This document shows positions 27,917 to 36,847 of a stretch of 64,000 nt of DNA, in pieces. Location: positions 62,001 to 126,000 of the forward strand of contig NZ_QJUV01000001.1 in assembly GCF_003397585.1 (NCBI RefSeq), read 5' to 3'. The notes beneath the pieces were generated by a model. That model worked only from the letters and a program-made list of their open reading frames with translations. It made no database searches and was not told where the DNA came from. Made by a program: the position numbers and the translations under genes. Position 1 is the stretch's first letter. Each line of letters opens with the position of its first letter. The stretch is from Gardnerella piotii. Lineage in GTDB: Bacteria; Actinomycetota; Actinomycetes; Actinomycetales; Bifidobacteriaceae.

Positions 27917-29283
27917 CTAATATCCCCTAAGTCAGTAGATTTATTTTGATTATTTTCAATATAATCAACACTATTTTTACGAATATTAACAATATTTTCC
28001 AATAAAATTTTATGACTAATATCAATATTGTTTTCTAAAGATTTAGAATCATCTTCATTTTGTTTTTTTGCTATTTTAGAAACATCAATAATCGAGTTTT
28101 CCAACACACTTTTATCTTTTGGTATATCACTTAAAGACGCAACAGTAATAAAAACTTGATCTTGATTTTTTGCAAATTCTAAAATTTGTTTTCTTCTAGA
28201 CTCGTCTAGTTGTGCAAAAACATCATCTAAAATAACAATAGGTTTTTTTCCATTCTTTTTTTCTAATGACTTAAATAAAGCCATTTTTAATGCTAATGCA
28301 AGAGTCCAGGATTCACCGTTTGAAGCAAATTCTTTTGCATTATAATTATTAAGCAATATAGTAAAATCGTCTCGATGAGGCCCTATTAGATTGTATCCTC
28401 TAGCAACTTCTCCATTATAAATTCTTTGAAAATGCTCACTAATCGCAAGTCTAATAGAATTATCATTGTTTTCTTCAAAATCGTCTTCAAAATCGTCTTC
28501 AAAATTATTTTCGCTAAAATCAATCTCACTAAAAGAAGGATTATATTCGATTGAAGCAAAATTAGATGAGTTAGAAAGATGCTTAACAATATTTGAAAAA
28601 ACATTATTAAGTAACTCTATTATTTGTTTGCGTAATTTTGTAAGAATTATTCCAGCTTCAATAAATTTAGCAGTCCATACTTCTAAATCAGAAACCGTAT
28701 TGTAATTATTCATTGAATTTGGTGAATAATTATTAGATAAACTTTTTAATAGTGCAGAACGCTGCTTTGCAATATGATTATATTCTTGCAAAATAGGCAA
28801 ATAGTTTGGTATTAATAATGCTCCAGCTTGATCAATGAATGTTCTTCTAACAGTAGGATCTGAAACAATCAAATTTTGATCTCTTGGAGTAAAAGAAACA
28901 CAAGGAACTAAGCCAACTATATCTTTCATATATAGAGATTTTTTACCATTAATCCTTACTCTATTAGCACCCTTTAGATTAATGCTTAGCTCAAATGTTG
29001 TTTCGTTTAAATCATTTGAACTATCTAAAGTATTGCTATTAAAAGTATTGTTAAAATCCTTAACATTTGCACGTATTGTAGCGCAATTATGATTTATCTC
29101 TATTAATGGCATTAAAGAAGATACTCTATGACTTGTTCCCGTTGAAATAACTTCTAACGATTCAACAATATTAGTTTTACCTAAACCGTTTGAACCTAAT
29201 AGAATATTAATTTTTGGGGAAAAGTCGAGTACACAATTGCTCCACGAACGAAAATGATCTAATGCAAGCTTTGAAACATACAT
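27913..29283 (-). CDS. recF: DNA replication/repair protein RecF
   Basis: An SMC-like ATPase that helps load RecA at gaps, acting with RecO and RecR. Walker A is GSNGLGKTN (30-38), the signature region is ASNGESWTLAL (320-330), and Walker B is VILDDVFAQLD (350-360). At 456 residues it is longer than most RecF proteins (about 360-400). The extra length comes from an acidic repeat insert at about 258-276 (EDDFEDDFEEN) and an Asn/Asp/Ser-rich tail of about 60 residues. The signature reads SNGES rather than the usual SQGQ. It is 36 bp from dnaN. Confidence 0.95.
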   Translation of the reverse strand: MYVSKLALDHFRSWSNCVLDFSPKINILLGSNGLGKTNIVESLEVISTGTSHRVSSLMPLIEINHNCATIRANVKDFNNTFNSNTLDSSNDLNETTFELSINLKGANRVRINGKKSLYMKDIVGLVPCVSFTPRDQNLIVSDPTVRRTFIDQAGALLIPNYLPILQEYNHIAKQRSALLKSLSNNYSPNSMNNYNTVSDLEVWTAKFIEAGIILTKLRKQIIELLNNVFSNIVKHLSNSSNFASIEYNPSFSEIDFSENNFEDDFEDDFEENNDNSIRLAISEHFQRIYNGEVARGYNLIGPHRDDFTILLNNYNAKEFASNGESWTLALALKMALFKSLEKKNGKKPIVILDDVFAQLDESRRKQILEFAKNQDQVFITVASLSDIPKDKSVLENSIIDVSKIAKKQNEDDSKSLENNIDISHKILLENIVNIRKNSVDYIENNQNKSTDLGDIR

Positions 29284-29319
29284 TTATTTAACTACAGTTA
29301 TTCGTTATAAGTATTCGTT

Positions 29320-30438
29320 TTAAGGATGCATTGGAACAACAAGATATCTGTAATTCATTGATTCATCGCCATCTGCTTCTTGTTGACCATTAAATTCAAC
29401 AGCCTTAATAGTAGATGTGATTTTTACGTGAACAAATGGCTCACTAATAACGCTTAATCCTTCAATCAAATAATTAGGATTAAAAGCAACAATAATATCT
29501 TGACCATCCATATCTATGTCAATAGTTTCTTTTGCTTTAGATTCACTTTCATTTCCAGCACTTAAAGTAAGTTCATTTTCCGCAAAAGACATATAGATTG
29601 GAGCATATTTTTCTGCAACAATAGCAACGCGCTTAATTGCGTTAATAAGCATTTGTCGATTAATAATTGCGTGAATAGGATACTCATCAACAAAAAGACT
29701 ATCTACAGAAGGAAATTCTCCATCAATAAGTTGAGAAGTACTAATTCTTCCAGAATTTTCAAATCCAAGAACAGAAGGTTCTTGCTCATCTAAGCTAATA
29801 ACAACATTTTGATGCTCGTCAACAGAGCGTGAAATATCTTTAAGAATACTTCCCTTAATAAGAGTTGAAGTGTTTATATCGTTATGCTCTGGAGTCCATC
29901 TAAAGGTGGAACGAGCAAGACGATATCTGTCTGTAGCTGTAAAAGTAACAGTATCATCTTCAAAACGAGCATGAATTCCTGTTAAAACTGGCCTATCTTC
30001 TTCTCTAGAAACTGCTACAGAAGCTTGATTTACAGCTTGAACAAAAGTAGGAGCATCTACTTGACCAAGTTTTGAAGGAACTTCTGGTAAATCTGGATAT
30101 TCTCCTTCTGGCATGAGTTGCAAAGTAAATGTTGACTTACCAGAAGTAATCGTAAGAGTTGTTTCAGTAGAAGACAAATACGTTTTTTCTGCTGGCAAAG
30201 ATTTTGTTATATCTGCAAGTAGTCTACCTAAAACGAGCACACTCCCTGCTTCGTCTACACCTGCTTCAATGTGATGACGGCTAGAAAGTTGATAGTTAAA
30301 TGCGCAAAGTTGCAAAGTTCCGTCTTTTGCTTCTAATTTTAAGCCGGCAAGAATAGGATTTGCTGGACGATTATCTATAACGCGAGTAGTCCAAGATAGT
30401 GCGTCTGCAAAAGAAGCGGAATTAACTTCAACTTTCAT
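29320..30438 (-). CDS. dnaN: DNA polymerase III beta sliding clamp
   Basis: A ring-shaped processivity clamp of the replicase, 372 residues, the normal length. It starts MKVEVNSASFADALSWTTRVI. Typical segments are VLVLGRLLADITKSLP, FTATDRYRLARS and the C-terminal YRYLVVPMHP, close to the canonical ending (MPMR/VVPMHP type). The three-domain DNA clamp fold is expected throughout. It is transcribed from the oriC gap and precedes recF. Confidence 0.97.
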   Translation of the reverse strand: MKVEVNSASFADALSWTTRVIDNRPANPILAGLKLEAKDGTLQLCAFNYQLSSRHHIEAGVDEAGSVLVLGRLLADITKSLPAEKTYLSSTETTLTITSGKSTFTLQLMPEGEYPDLPEVPSKLGQVDAPTFVQAVNQASVAVSREEDRPVLTGIHARFEDDTVTFTATDRYRLARSTFRWTPEHNDINTSTLIKGSILKDISRSVDEHQNVVISLDEQEPSVLGFENSGRISTSQLIDGEFPSVDSLFVDEYPIHAIINRQMLINAIKRVAIVAEKYAPIYMSFAENELTLSAGNESESKAKETIDIDMDGQDIIVAFNPNYLIEGLSVISEPFVHVKITSTIKAVEFNGQQEADGDESMNYRYLVVPMHP

Positions 30439-30855
30439 ATTTCCTCATTTCATTAAAACTGTGTTTATTCTATCTCATTGGCTAATGAAAATCTAATTTA
30501 GAAATAAATGCTAAGTGTTAATAAAAAATATTATTATTATTCAAAAATAAAGTAATAGTAGTAATAAGCAATGTGGAAATGTTGACATGTGTCTAGAAAG
30601 GCTTTGTTAAAGCCGTTATGCACATAAGGAAAATGTGGATAACCTATGAGTAATTATGTGCAGAAAGAGCCGAGTTATCCACAATTAAAGCTATTTTTTC
30701 AGTAATCCACATTTTGAGCTGCTTTATAAACAGTTTATTCACTTTTTTAACGGCGTTTTCCACCGCTTATCCGCAGGGTTTAACCACATTTGTGACTAAC
30801 TATGTGGATAACTTTTTTTATTTTAATTCACAGAGTTGCACAGATTTGTGTAAAA
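30439..30855. other. Chromosomal replication origin oriC (dnaA-dnaN gap)
   Basis: A 417-bp gap with a dense group of DnaA boxes. Perfect boxes lie at 30634-30642 and 30803-30811 (TGTGGATAA) and at 30675-30683 (TTATCCACA). One-mismatch boxes lie at 30616-30624 (TTATGCACA), 30703-30711 (TAATCCACA), 30767-30775 (TTATCCGCA) and 30780-30788 (TTAACCACA). AT-rich runs at 30480-30560 and 30810-30830 could be the unwinding element. The position between dnaA and dnaN is the usual actinobacterial oriC. The dnaN promoter must also lie here. Confidence 0.88.
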
Positions 30856-32592
30856 CTACTTTTTGTTTGCAGGATTTTGTTTTAATCTAACAGTTAATTC
30901 CATAACATAGTTATAGATTTCCTGCTTTTCTTGCATCTCTCCACTAATTCGAGTATATGCATGCATAACAGTCGTGTGATCGCGCCCGCCAAAGACTTCG
31001 CCAATATCAACAAGACTCATGCTTGTCATTTCTCTAGCTAAATACATTGCAATTTGACGCGCTAAAGCAACATTCTTAGTTCTAGATCTGCCAACAATCT
31101 CGTCAAAAGTCATGTGGAAGTACTTAGCGACTTGACCAATAATATCTGTTGGGCGAATTTCAATATCGGAAGCAAAGAAGTCTTGTAAAGCTTGTTCTGC
31201 CAAGGCTTTGCTTACGGGTTGATTACTTAATGATGCAACGGCTGTAACTCTAGTTAAAGCACCTTCAAGCTCACGAATATTCTCTGTAAAACGTTCCGCA
31301 ATAAGATCTAGAACATCGCTAGGAACGTTAGAATTATTCATTAATGCCATCATTCTTAGAATGGCTATTCGAGTTTCTAAATCAGGCGGCTTAATATCAA
31401 CAGTTAATCCAGATTCAAATCTAGAAATAAGTCTTGATTCAAATCCTCTAAGATTTTTAGGAGCAACATCGGAAGCAATAACAATTCTTTTACTTGCTTG
31501 ATAAAGAGCATTAAAAGTATGGAAGAATTGTTCCAGAGTTGCTTCTTTTCCTCCCAAAAACTGAATGTCGTCGATTAAAAGAACATCAACCTCGCGGAAT
31601 CGCCTATTAAAATTAGCGATTTGACCCTGGTTTTGACTTGTATTTTGCAAAGCCTCAATAAATTCGTTAGTAAATTCCTCACTTGTAATATAACGAACCT
31701 TAAGTGAAGAATCCTTAACAAGAGCATAATTGCCAATAGCATTAAGCAAATGTGTTTTACCTAAGCCAGATCCGCCGTAAATACATAAAGGATTAAAGTC
31801 TTTTCCAGAACCTTCTGCAACAGCTAAAGCAACCGTGCGCGCAAAACGATTAGAATCTCCAGGAACAAAAGTGTCAAAAGTTGCGCAAGTATTTAAGTGA
31901 GTAACAGGATCCCTTTTTATTGAAGAAGGAATTTTTGCTTGTGAACTATTAATACCAGAATTAATACCAGAATTAACTAAACCAGTGTTTTGCATGGTAT
32001 TTAAGCCAGTTGCGTAGTCAAAATCTTTTTGAACAGGAGTGTTGCTAGCTGAATCAACATTTTCAACACTATTAGTGTTTACAGGAATGCTAGTGTTTTC
32101 AACAGTTTGTGCACCAAAATCTGATTTTATATTTTCTAAATAGTTGCTTTTAGAAGAAGATAAGTCTGAATTAACGTTTGTATTTTCTTCTAAAGATGTT
32201 GAAAATACTCGGGAATTATCGTTTACATTCTGATTAAGATTGCTTAAATCGGAAGAGCTATTAGCGGCATTGATGTTAGTGTCTGCGCTATTAGTGGCAG
32301 TATTGTTGTTTTCTAATTGAGGAACAATCTTAAAAGCTGGAAACATATCTTTTCCAGTACAAATTTTTAATGACGTAAGCAGCGCTGAGCTAAGCTCATT
32401 TTGCAAAGCTTGCTGTGTTTCTATATTGGAGACACAAAGAACAATGGTAGTTCCAAAAATAGATTCAGGTTTTACACTTTCAAACCAGCTTTTATCACGA
32501 TTACTTAAAAGAGCATTATGACGCAACACTGCAAGGGTATTTGACCACACAATAGTGGCTTGCGCATTTGGATCGCTAAAAGAATCCGTCAT
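30856..32592 (-). CDS. dnaA: Chromosomal replication initiator protein DnaA
   Basis: Binds DnaA boxes at oriC and melts the origin. The 578 residues comprise domain I (1-90), an unusually long low-complexity domain II (about 93-230, rich in Asn, Ser and Thr, with a GINSGINS repeat), the AAA+ domain with Walker [10 protein letters not shown] (273-281) and Walker [10 protein letters not shown], and the C-terminal DNA-binding domain with [19 protein letters not shown] and [19 protein letters not shown] ribosome-binding site supports the start. It is flanked on both sides by DnaA-box groups, consistent with autoregulation. Confidence 0.98.
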   Translation of the reverse strand: MTDSFSDPNAQATIVWSNTLAVLRHNALLSNRDKSWFESVKPESIFGTTIVLCVSNIETQQALQNELSSALLTSLKICTGKDMFPAFKIVPQLENNNTATNSADTNINAANSSSDLSNLNQNVNDNSRVFSTSLEENTNVNSDLSSSKSNYLENIKSDFGAQTVENTSIPVNTNSVENVDSASNTPVQKDFDYATGLNTMQNTGLVNSGINSGINSSQAKIPSSIKRDPVTHLNTCATFDTFVPGDSNRFARTVALAVAEGSGKDFNPLCIYGGSGLGKTHLLNAIGNYALVKDSSLKVRYITSEEFTNEFIEALQNTSQNQGQIANFNRRFREVDVLLIDDIQFLGGKEATLEQFFHTFNALYQASKRIVIASDVAPKNLRGFESRLISRFESGLTVDIKPPDLETRIAILRMMALMNNSNVPSDVLDLIAERFTENIRELEGALTRVTAVASLSNQPVSKALAEQALQDFFASDIEIRPTDIIGQVAKYFHMTFDEIVGRSRTKNVALARQIAMYLAREMTSMSLVDIGEVFGGRDHTTVMHAYTRISGEMQEKQEIYNYVMELTVRLKQNPANKK

Positions 32593-32727
32593 GCTACACC
32601 CCCTAAAACTGGCAGAAACATTTTATTGATTCTTTACGCTTAACCAACAGAAATGCACAACAGAATGCATATCTATTCGCGCGCGTAAAGAGTGCTAGTA
32701 GAATATGTTTACTCCAACCCTAAGAAG

Positions 32728-32813
32728 TTATCCACAGCCTCGCGTGTTGAAAATGCTTAATTGTGAATAACATGTGTGTAATTTGTGGATAAAATAAAAG
32801 CTGCTAATCCACA
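32728..32813. other. Second DnaA-box group upstream of dnaA
   Basis: Perfect boxes lie at 32728-32736 (TTATCCACA) and 32784-32792 (TGTGGATAA). One-mismatch boxes lie at 32762-32770 (TGTGAATAA) and 32805-32813 (TAATCCACA). The 427-bp dnaA-rpmH gap must also carry the divergent promoters of both genes. It could be part of a bipartite origin or an autoregulatory site. Confidence 0.8.
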
Positions 32814-33019
32814 TTTTTCAAGGCTTTTATAAGTAGTTTGATTTGGTAAAAATGGTACAGAAAATTTTACGGTATTAAAAAATTTGACTTACTCAAGCGC
32901 AATTGTAAACACGTTTATAAAAAGATTTTTTGACTCTTGGTGAGGGGTAATAGTAATTTAGTATAGCTTGACTCATACGGAGCCGTGCTTTTGCATGGCT
33001 AAATACAGGAGCGTTAGTT

Positions 33020-33154
33020 ATGAAGAGGACATTCCAGCCTAACAACCGTCGTCGTCACATGAAGCACGGCTTCCGCGTTCGCATGCGTACTCGTGCTGGC
33101 CGCGCAGTGATTAATCGTCGTCGCGCTAAGGGCCGTAAGACACTATCTGCCTGA
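33020..33154 (+). CDS. rpmH: 50S ribosomal protein L34
   Basis: 44 residues, highly basic, with the standard [20 protein letters not shown] start and the [22 protein letters not shown] end. It is a component of the large ribosomal subunit. The ribosome-binding site is CAGGAG. It is the first gene of the plus-strand block rpmH-rnpA-yidD-yidC and lies 20 bp before rnpA. Confidence 0.99.
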   Translation: MKRTFQPNNRRRHMKHGFRVRMRTRAGRAVINRRRAKGRKTLSA

Positions 33155-33174
33155 GATGGAGCGCGTCGTAAAGC

Positions 33175-33675
33175 ATGGATAGGCTGAAAAGCCATCGCGA
33201 TTTTGTTGCGGTGCTCAAAAAACGACGCAAGGTGTGTTCACGGGATATCGTCGCGCATTACAGCATGCGTGGCGATATAGCCGTGTTAAACGCGCTTAAC
33301 GAAGGCGAAAAAACAAGTCTGAATCAGATTGCCACGGGTTGTGATGGTAATACACCCGCGGCATTTTGTGATACCTTAAATCAGACTCAACAAAATGAAG
33401 CTGACTTAAGGCTAGGACTTGCTGTATCTAAAAGCGTAGGAAAAGCTGTTGTTAGAAATAAAGTAAAAAGACGCTTTAGAGTAATAGCAAAACAGCATCA
33501 ATCGTTACTTCCAAATGGTTGTGACGTGGTTCTAAGAGCTAAATCTACTGCTGCTAGTGCATCGTTTGAATCATTAAATGAGCAGATTAAAAAGATTTTT
33601 GGAAAAATAGCCAGAAATCAAGATAACAATCAGGAATCCGCAGAAGTAGATTACAAATTAAATCAAGCAGCATAA
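33175..33675 (+). CDS. rnpA: Ribonuclease P protein component
   Basis: The protein cofactor of RNase P, which trims tRNA 5' ends. It begins [20 protein letters not shown], and the RNA-binding RNR block is [20 protein letters not shown] (about residues 81-101). At 166 residues it is longer than the usual 110-125. About 45 extra residues ([20 protein letters not shown] and on) are inserted between the first beta strand region and the RNR block, and a polar tail is added. The frame is continuous, so it is not a frameshift. Confidence 0.95.
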   Translation: MDRLKSHRDFVAVLKKRRKVCSRDIVAHYSMRGDIAVLNALNEGEKTSLNQIATGCDGNTPAAFCDTLNQTQQNEADLRLGLAVSKSVGKAVVRNKVKRRFRVIAKQHQSLLPNGCDVVLRAKSTAASASFESLNEQIKKIFGKIARNQDNNQESAEVDYKLNQAA

Positions 33676-33741
33676 CCGCTATTAATCAGCAAAACAACAA
33701 TAAGTTGATTTAATAAGTTGGTTTAAGGAATAGTGATAGCT

Positions 33742-34062
33742 ATGAGCAGCAGAAAAAGTGTTGTAGCGAATTTGATTATAAAAGCGATTCGCTGGTATCA
33801 ACGCGCGATTTCTGCTAATAGACCAGCTTGCTGCCGATACTACCCAACTTGCTCAAGATACGCTATAGAAGCCGTTAGCCGCTATGGAGCGTTTAAGGGT
33901 GGCGTTCTGGCCGTTTTACGGCTGTTGCGCTGTAGACCATGGACTAGCTGCAGTATTGACGATGTACCACGCAAATATTCAATTTTTTATCGTTGCGCTT
34001 GGTCCAAAGCGCATGAAGAGCCACGGTTAACTCCCTTGGCTGATCAAGACAAGGAAAACTAA
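33742..34062 (+). CDS. yidD: Membrane protein insertion efficiency factor YidD
   Basis: A small membrane-associated protein that assists YidC-dependent insertion. From the ATG at 33742 it has 106 residues. The diagnostic core is AIRWYQRAISANRPACCRYYPTCSRYAIEAVSRYGAFKG (given in outline), with the conserved Cys and Tyr residues, then LRLLRCRPW. A GTG at 33733 would add three residues, but the AAGGAA ribosome-binding site ends at 33730, too close to it and better spaced for the ATG. The stop overlaps the yidC start (TAATG). Confidence 0.94.
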   Translation: MSSRKSVVANLIIKAIRWYQRAISANRPACCRYYPTCSRYAIEAVSRYGAFKGGVLAVLRLLRCRPWTSCSIDDVPRKYSIFYRCAWSKAHEEPRLTPLADQDKEN

Positions 34063-35072
34063 TGTTTAATCAAGACCACTTTTTACTTGATAATGGACCT
34101 TGGGGATGGTTCTATAAAATCCTCACGCCAGTTGAGTGGCTTATGACTCAAGTAATGGCGCTTTTCCACAAGCTATTTGTTCTTATTGGAATGAATGAAA
34201 TTGGATTCTCCTGGGTTCTTTCAATCGTCTTTCTTGTGCTTGTTGTGCACGCGTGCATATTCCCTGCCTTTATAAAAAGCATTAAGGGCATGCGCAATAT
34301 GCAAGCGATCGCTCCTAAAATGAAGAAAATTCAGCAAAAGTATAAGGGTAAAAACGATTCTGCTAGCAAAGAAGCCATGCAGCGAGAAATGATGAAGCTG
34401 TATCAGGAGAATAACGCAAATCCTGCTGGAAGCTGCTTGCCAATGATGATTCAAGGCCCAGCATTTATGAGTATTTGGTATACGCTTTCTGTTATTCCAT
34501 TTATTGCTAGAGGAAAGCATACTGCTCTTGGTGCTTTTGATGTTGCTACAGCACAGCAATTCGTTAAAACGCATGTGTTTGGTGTTGGTGTTTCCGACAC
34601 GTTTATGACGGTTCAAGCGGGCGGAAAAGTTGTTATTGTAATCTTTGTTATTTTGATGTGTGCTGCAATGTGGTACATGCAATTTAACAATATTCGTAAG
34701 AATCTTCCGCCAGAATCGAAGCAGGGTCCACAGTATACGATGCAAAAACTTATGATGTGGGGATTCCCATTAATCTACGTTTTCTCTGCATTTGCTCTTC
34801 CATTTGCAATGCTTGTTTATTGGCTTGTAAACAACATTATGAATATGCTTCGCTCTATTTGGCAGGTGTACGCCTTCCCAACTCCAGGATCTCCTGCAGC
34901 CGAGGAAAAAGAAGAGCGCGATTACAAAAAAGAATCCGAGCGCAGAAAGCGCGAAGGTTTGCCTTCTATTGAAGAAGAAAAGCTTCAACAGGCTCGAGAA
35001 GAAGCTAAGCGCAGAGAATCAGAAGGATTCCAGCGTAAGCAGCCTAATCGCAAGCGAAAAACAAGTAAATAA
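34062..35072 (+). CDS. yidC: Membrane protein insertase YidC
   Basis: Oxa1/YidC/Alb3 family insertase that folds inner-membrane proteins with or without SecYEG. 336 residues. Five membrane helices are expected, with the family core spanning FSWVLSIVFLVLVVHACIFP to LPFAMLVYWLVNNIMNMLRS. The C-terminal tail is strongly basic and charged (KEESERRKREG and KRKTSK), typical for ribosome contact. It lacks the large periplasmic domain of Gram-negative YidC. It is translationally coupled to yidD. Confidence 0.97.
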   Translation: MFNQDHFLLDNGPWGWFYKILTPVEWLMTQVMALFHKLFVLIGMNEIGFSWVLSIVFLVLVVHACIFPAFIKSIKGMRNMQAIAPKMKKIQQKYKGKNDSASKEAMQREMMKLYQENNANPAGSCLPMMIQGPAFMSIWYTLSVIPFIARGKHTALGAFDVATAQQFVKTHVFGVGVSDTFMTVQAGGKVVIVIFVILMCAAMWYMQFNNIRKNLPPESKQGPQYTMQKLMMWGFPLIYVFSAFALPFAMLVYWLVNNIMNMLRSIWQVYAFPTPGSPAAEEKEERDYKKESERRKREGLPSIEEEKLQQAREEAKRRESEGFQRKQPNRKRKTSK

Positions 35073-35212
35073 TGTAAAAACAAGGTAAATGTGAATTTAT
35101 TTATTAGATTCATTAAAATTATTAAAATAATTTATAAATTTGGATTTATCTTCAGTTAAACTGTACACAGAATTGTGATTCTTGACATTTATTGAAATTA
35201 AGGAGTATGTAA

Positions 35213-35791
35213 ATGGCACAAGACGAGACCAGGAGCATTGACCAGCTCAATGAGGAAGCTGATATAGCTGCCGATTACTTAGAAGGACTTTTAGATATTG
35301 CCGACTACGAAGGCGATATTGAAATGGGCGTTCGCAACAATAGGCCAATGATTCAAATTGTTGCGGATGATGATTCCGACATTAAGCATTTGATTGGTAG
35401 AGATGGAGAGGTTGTTGATGCCTTGCAACAATTGAGCCGTCTAGCTGTTCAGCAAAAAACTGGTGAAAGATCGCACTTAATTGTAGACGTTGATGGGTTC
35501 CTTAAGCGTAAGCGTCAACATTTGCGAGATATTGCGTTGGATGCTGTTGATGAAGTTCGCGAGACTGGCGATTCTGTTGATTTGAAGCCAATGAATTCGT
35601 TTGAGCGTAAAGTTATTCACGATACAGTTAGAGAAGAAGGCTTAAGGTCTAGGTCTCATGGAGAAGAACCACACCGCTACGTTACTGTTTATATGCCTGC
35701 AAGTGCCATTGAAGACGATGATTTAGATGAAGATGTGGATGTAGACATGGATGATGTAGACGTAGAGTTGGACGAAGAATATACAGAGTAG
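35213..35791 (+). CDS. khpB: Jag/KhpB-type KH and R3H RNA-binding protein
   Basis: 192 residues. The KH domain (about 40-110) contains HLIGRDGEVVDALQQLSRLAV, the GxxG loop. The R3H domain (about 112-165) contains FERKVIHDTVREEGLRSRSHGEEPHRYV. The C-terminus is very acidic (Asp/Glu/Val repeats, residues 165-192). In pneumococcus KhpB/EloR binds RNA with KhpA and influences cell elongation. It is encoded after yidC as in most Gram-positives. Ribosome-binding site AAGGAG, followed by a strong terminator. Confidence 0.95.
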   Translation: MAQDETRSIDQLNEEADIAADYLEGLLDIADYEGDIEMGVRNNRPMIQIVADDDSDIKHLIGRDGEVVDALQQLSRLAVQQKTGERSHLIVDVDGFLKRKRQHLRDIALDAVDEVRETGDSVDLKPMNSFERKVIHDTVREEGLRSRSHGEEPHRYVTVYMPASAIEDDDLDEDVDVDMDDVDVELDEEYTE

Positions 35792-35805
35792 CAATTAGCT
35801 TAAAT

Positions 35806-35851
35806 AAAAAGTAACACAATGGAACAAAAATGTTTTATTGTGTTACTTTTT
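35806..35851 (+). terminator. Terminator after khpB
   Basis: A perfect 15-bp stem, AAAAAGTAACACAAT...ATTGTGTTACTTTTT, has a 16-base loop and ends in a T run. Confidence 0.92.
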
Positions 35852-35886
35852 GTTTGAGGGGCTGATTTGCGGAAAAGATTTTAGAT

Positions 35887-36594
35887 ATGGAACAGGCTGA
35901 CAATTTACAAAACAATGTAGATGAAAACAATGTAGATGAATTAGATAACTCCCCTTTGTTGAGTGAAGTCTTAGGCAATGCTATTGATAAATGTAAGATG
36001 TTTCACGTGAAACTTAAGGAAGAGGGATTAGTTCGCGGCCTTGTTGGTCCTAGAGATATGAATATTCTTTGGGAAAGGCATATTCTAAATTCTGCTGCAG
36101 TTGTTCCATTTGTTAAAAAAGCAGTTGAAAAGTCAAATAAAAAATCCATCGCAGATGTTGGAAGCGGCGGAGGTTTTCCAGGAATTGTTGTTGCTGCTTG
36201 TTTGCCAGATTGCAAAGTAACATTAATTGAACCAATGGAAAGACGAGTTCTTTGGTTAAAAGAATGCGTAGAGGTTATGGACCTAAAAAATGTTACAGTT
36301 TTTCATGGAAGATCAGACGAAGTTATTGCTAAAGTTAAGTCTCACGAAATTCCAGCCTTTGACGTAGTTACATGTAGAGCTGTTGCGCCTATGACAAAAT
36401 TGGCTGGATGGACCATTCCACTATTGGGCAAGAATGGCCAACTAATCGCGTTAAAAGGAAAGTCTGCACAAGCGGAGATTGATAAGGCTGAAAAGATGAT
36501 TAAAAAAGTAAAGGGGTTAAATCCTAGAGTAGTTGATGCCCCTGTTGCTAAAGGCCTTCAATCAACAAGTGTTGTAATAATTGATAAAGGCTGA
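35887..36594 (+). CDS. rsmG: 16S rRNA m7G527 methyltransferase RsmG (GidB)
   Basis: 235 residues. It methylates N7 of G527 in 16S rRNA using SAM. The SAM-binding motif is [15 protein letters not shown] (about 91-105), with [12 protein letters not shown] upstream ([10 protein letters not shown]) and the VTCRAVAPM motif later. The first 25 residues are an acidic, Asn-rich extension with a small [10 protein letters not shown] repeat. A parS site lies inside the gene (encoding FHVK). It is followed by a 253-bp gap with two more parS sites and then parA. Confidence 0.95.
   Translation: MEQADNLQNNVDENNVDELDNSPLLSEVLGNAIDKCKMFHVKLKEEGLVRGLVGPRDMNILWERHILNSAAVVPFVKKAVEKSNKKSIADVGSGGGFPGIVVAACLPDCKVTLIEPMERRVLWLKECVEVMDLKNVTVFHGRSDEVIAKVKSHEIPAFDVVTCRAVAPMTKLAGWTIPLLGKNGQLIALKGKSAQAEIDKAEKMIKKVKGLNPRVVDAPVAKGLQSTSVVIIDKG
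35999..36014. other. parS site inside rsmG
   Basis: TGTTTCACGTGAAACT: 15 of 16 bases of the TGTTTCACGTGAAACA consensus bound by ParB. Confidence 0.88.
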
Positions 36595-36661
36595 TTTAAG
36601 TTTTGTGATTTAGTTCTGTACTTTTATGCGCAATTATTTTGTTGCGTTAATTTTCATTGAA

Positions 36662-36677
36662 TGTTTCACGTGAAACT
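36662..36677. other. parS site in rsmG-parA gap
   Basis: TGTTTCACGTGAAACT, 15 of 16 consensus bases. Confidence 0.9.
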
Positions 36678-36693
36678 GAGTAAAGATGTTATA

Positions 36694-36709
36694 TGTTTCA
36701 CGTGAAACT
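36694..36709. other. parS site in rsmG-parA gap
   Basis: TGTTTCACGTGAAACT, spaced 32 bp (about three helical turns) from the preceding site. Together with it, it could place ParB over the parA promoter. Confidence 0.9.
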
Positions 36710-36847
36710 GTGTGTTTTTATAATATTTTTGTAGTATTTTCTGCAATTTTTATGGTGTTTTATGTCCATAGAAGAAAGGAAACTTGAAAATACTACGGTT
36801 AAATCGGTTAGTTTGGTAATTTCCCATAGGTGGGCGGGGTGGTGTGA

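Noticed and set aside
32930-32964. TTGACT and TAGTAT as promoter of rpmH
   Set aside because: The elements are about 23 bases apart, too long for a standard promoter. The real promoter was not resolved.
33156-33182. Tiny frame beginning ATG at 33156 before rnpA
   Set aside because: Stops after eight codons and is out of frame with rnpA. No evidence of a leader peptide role.
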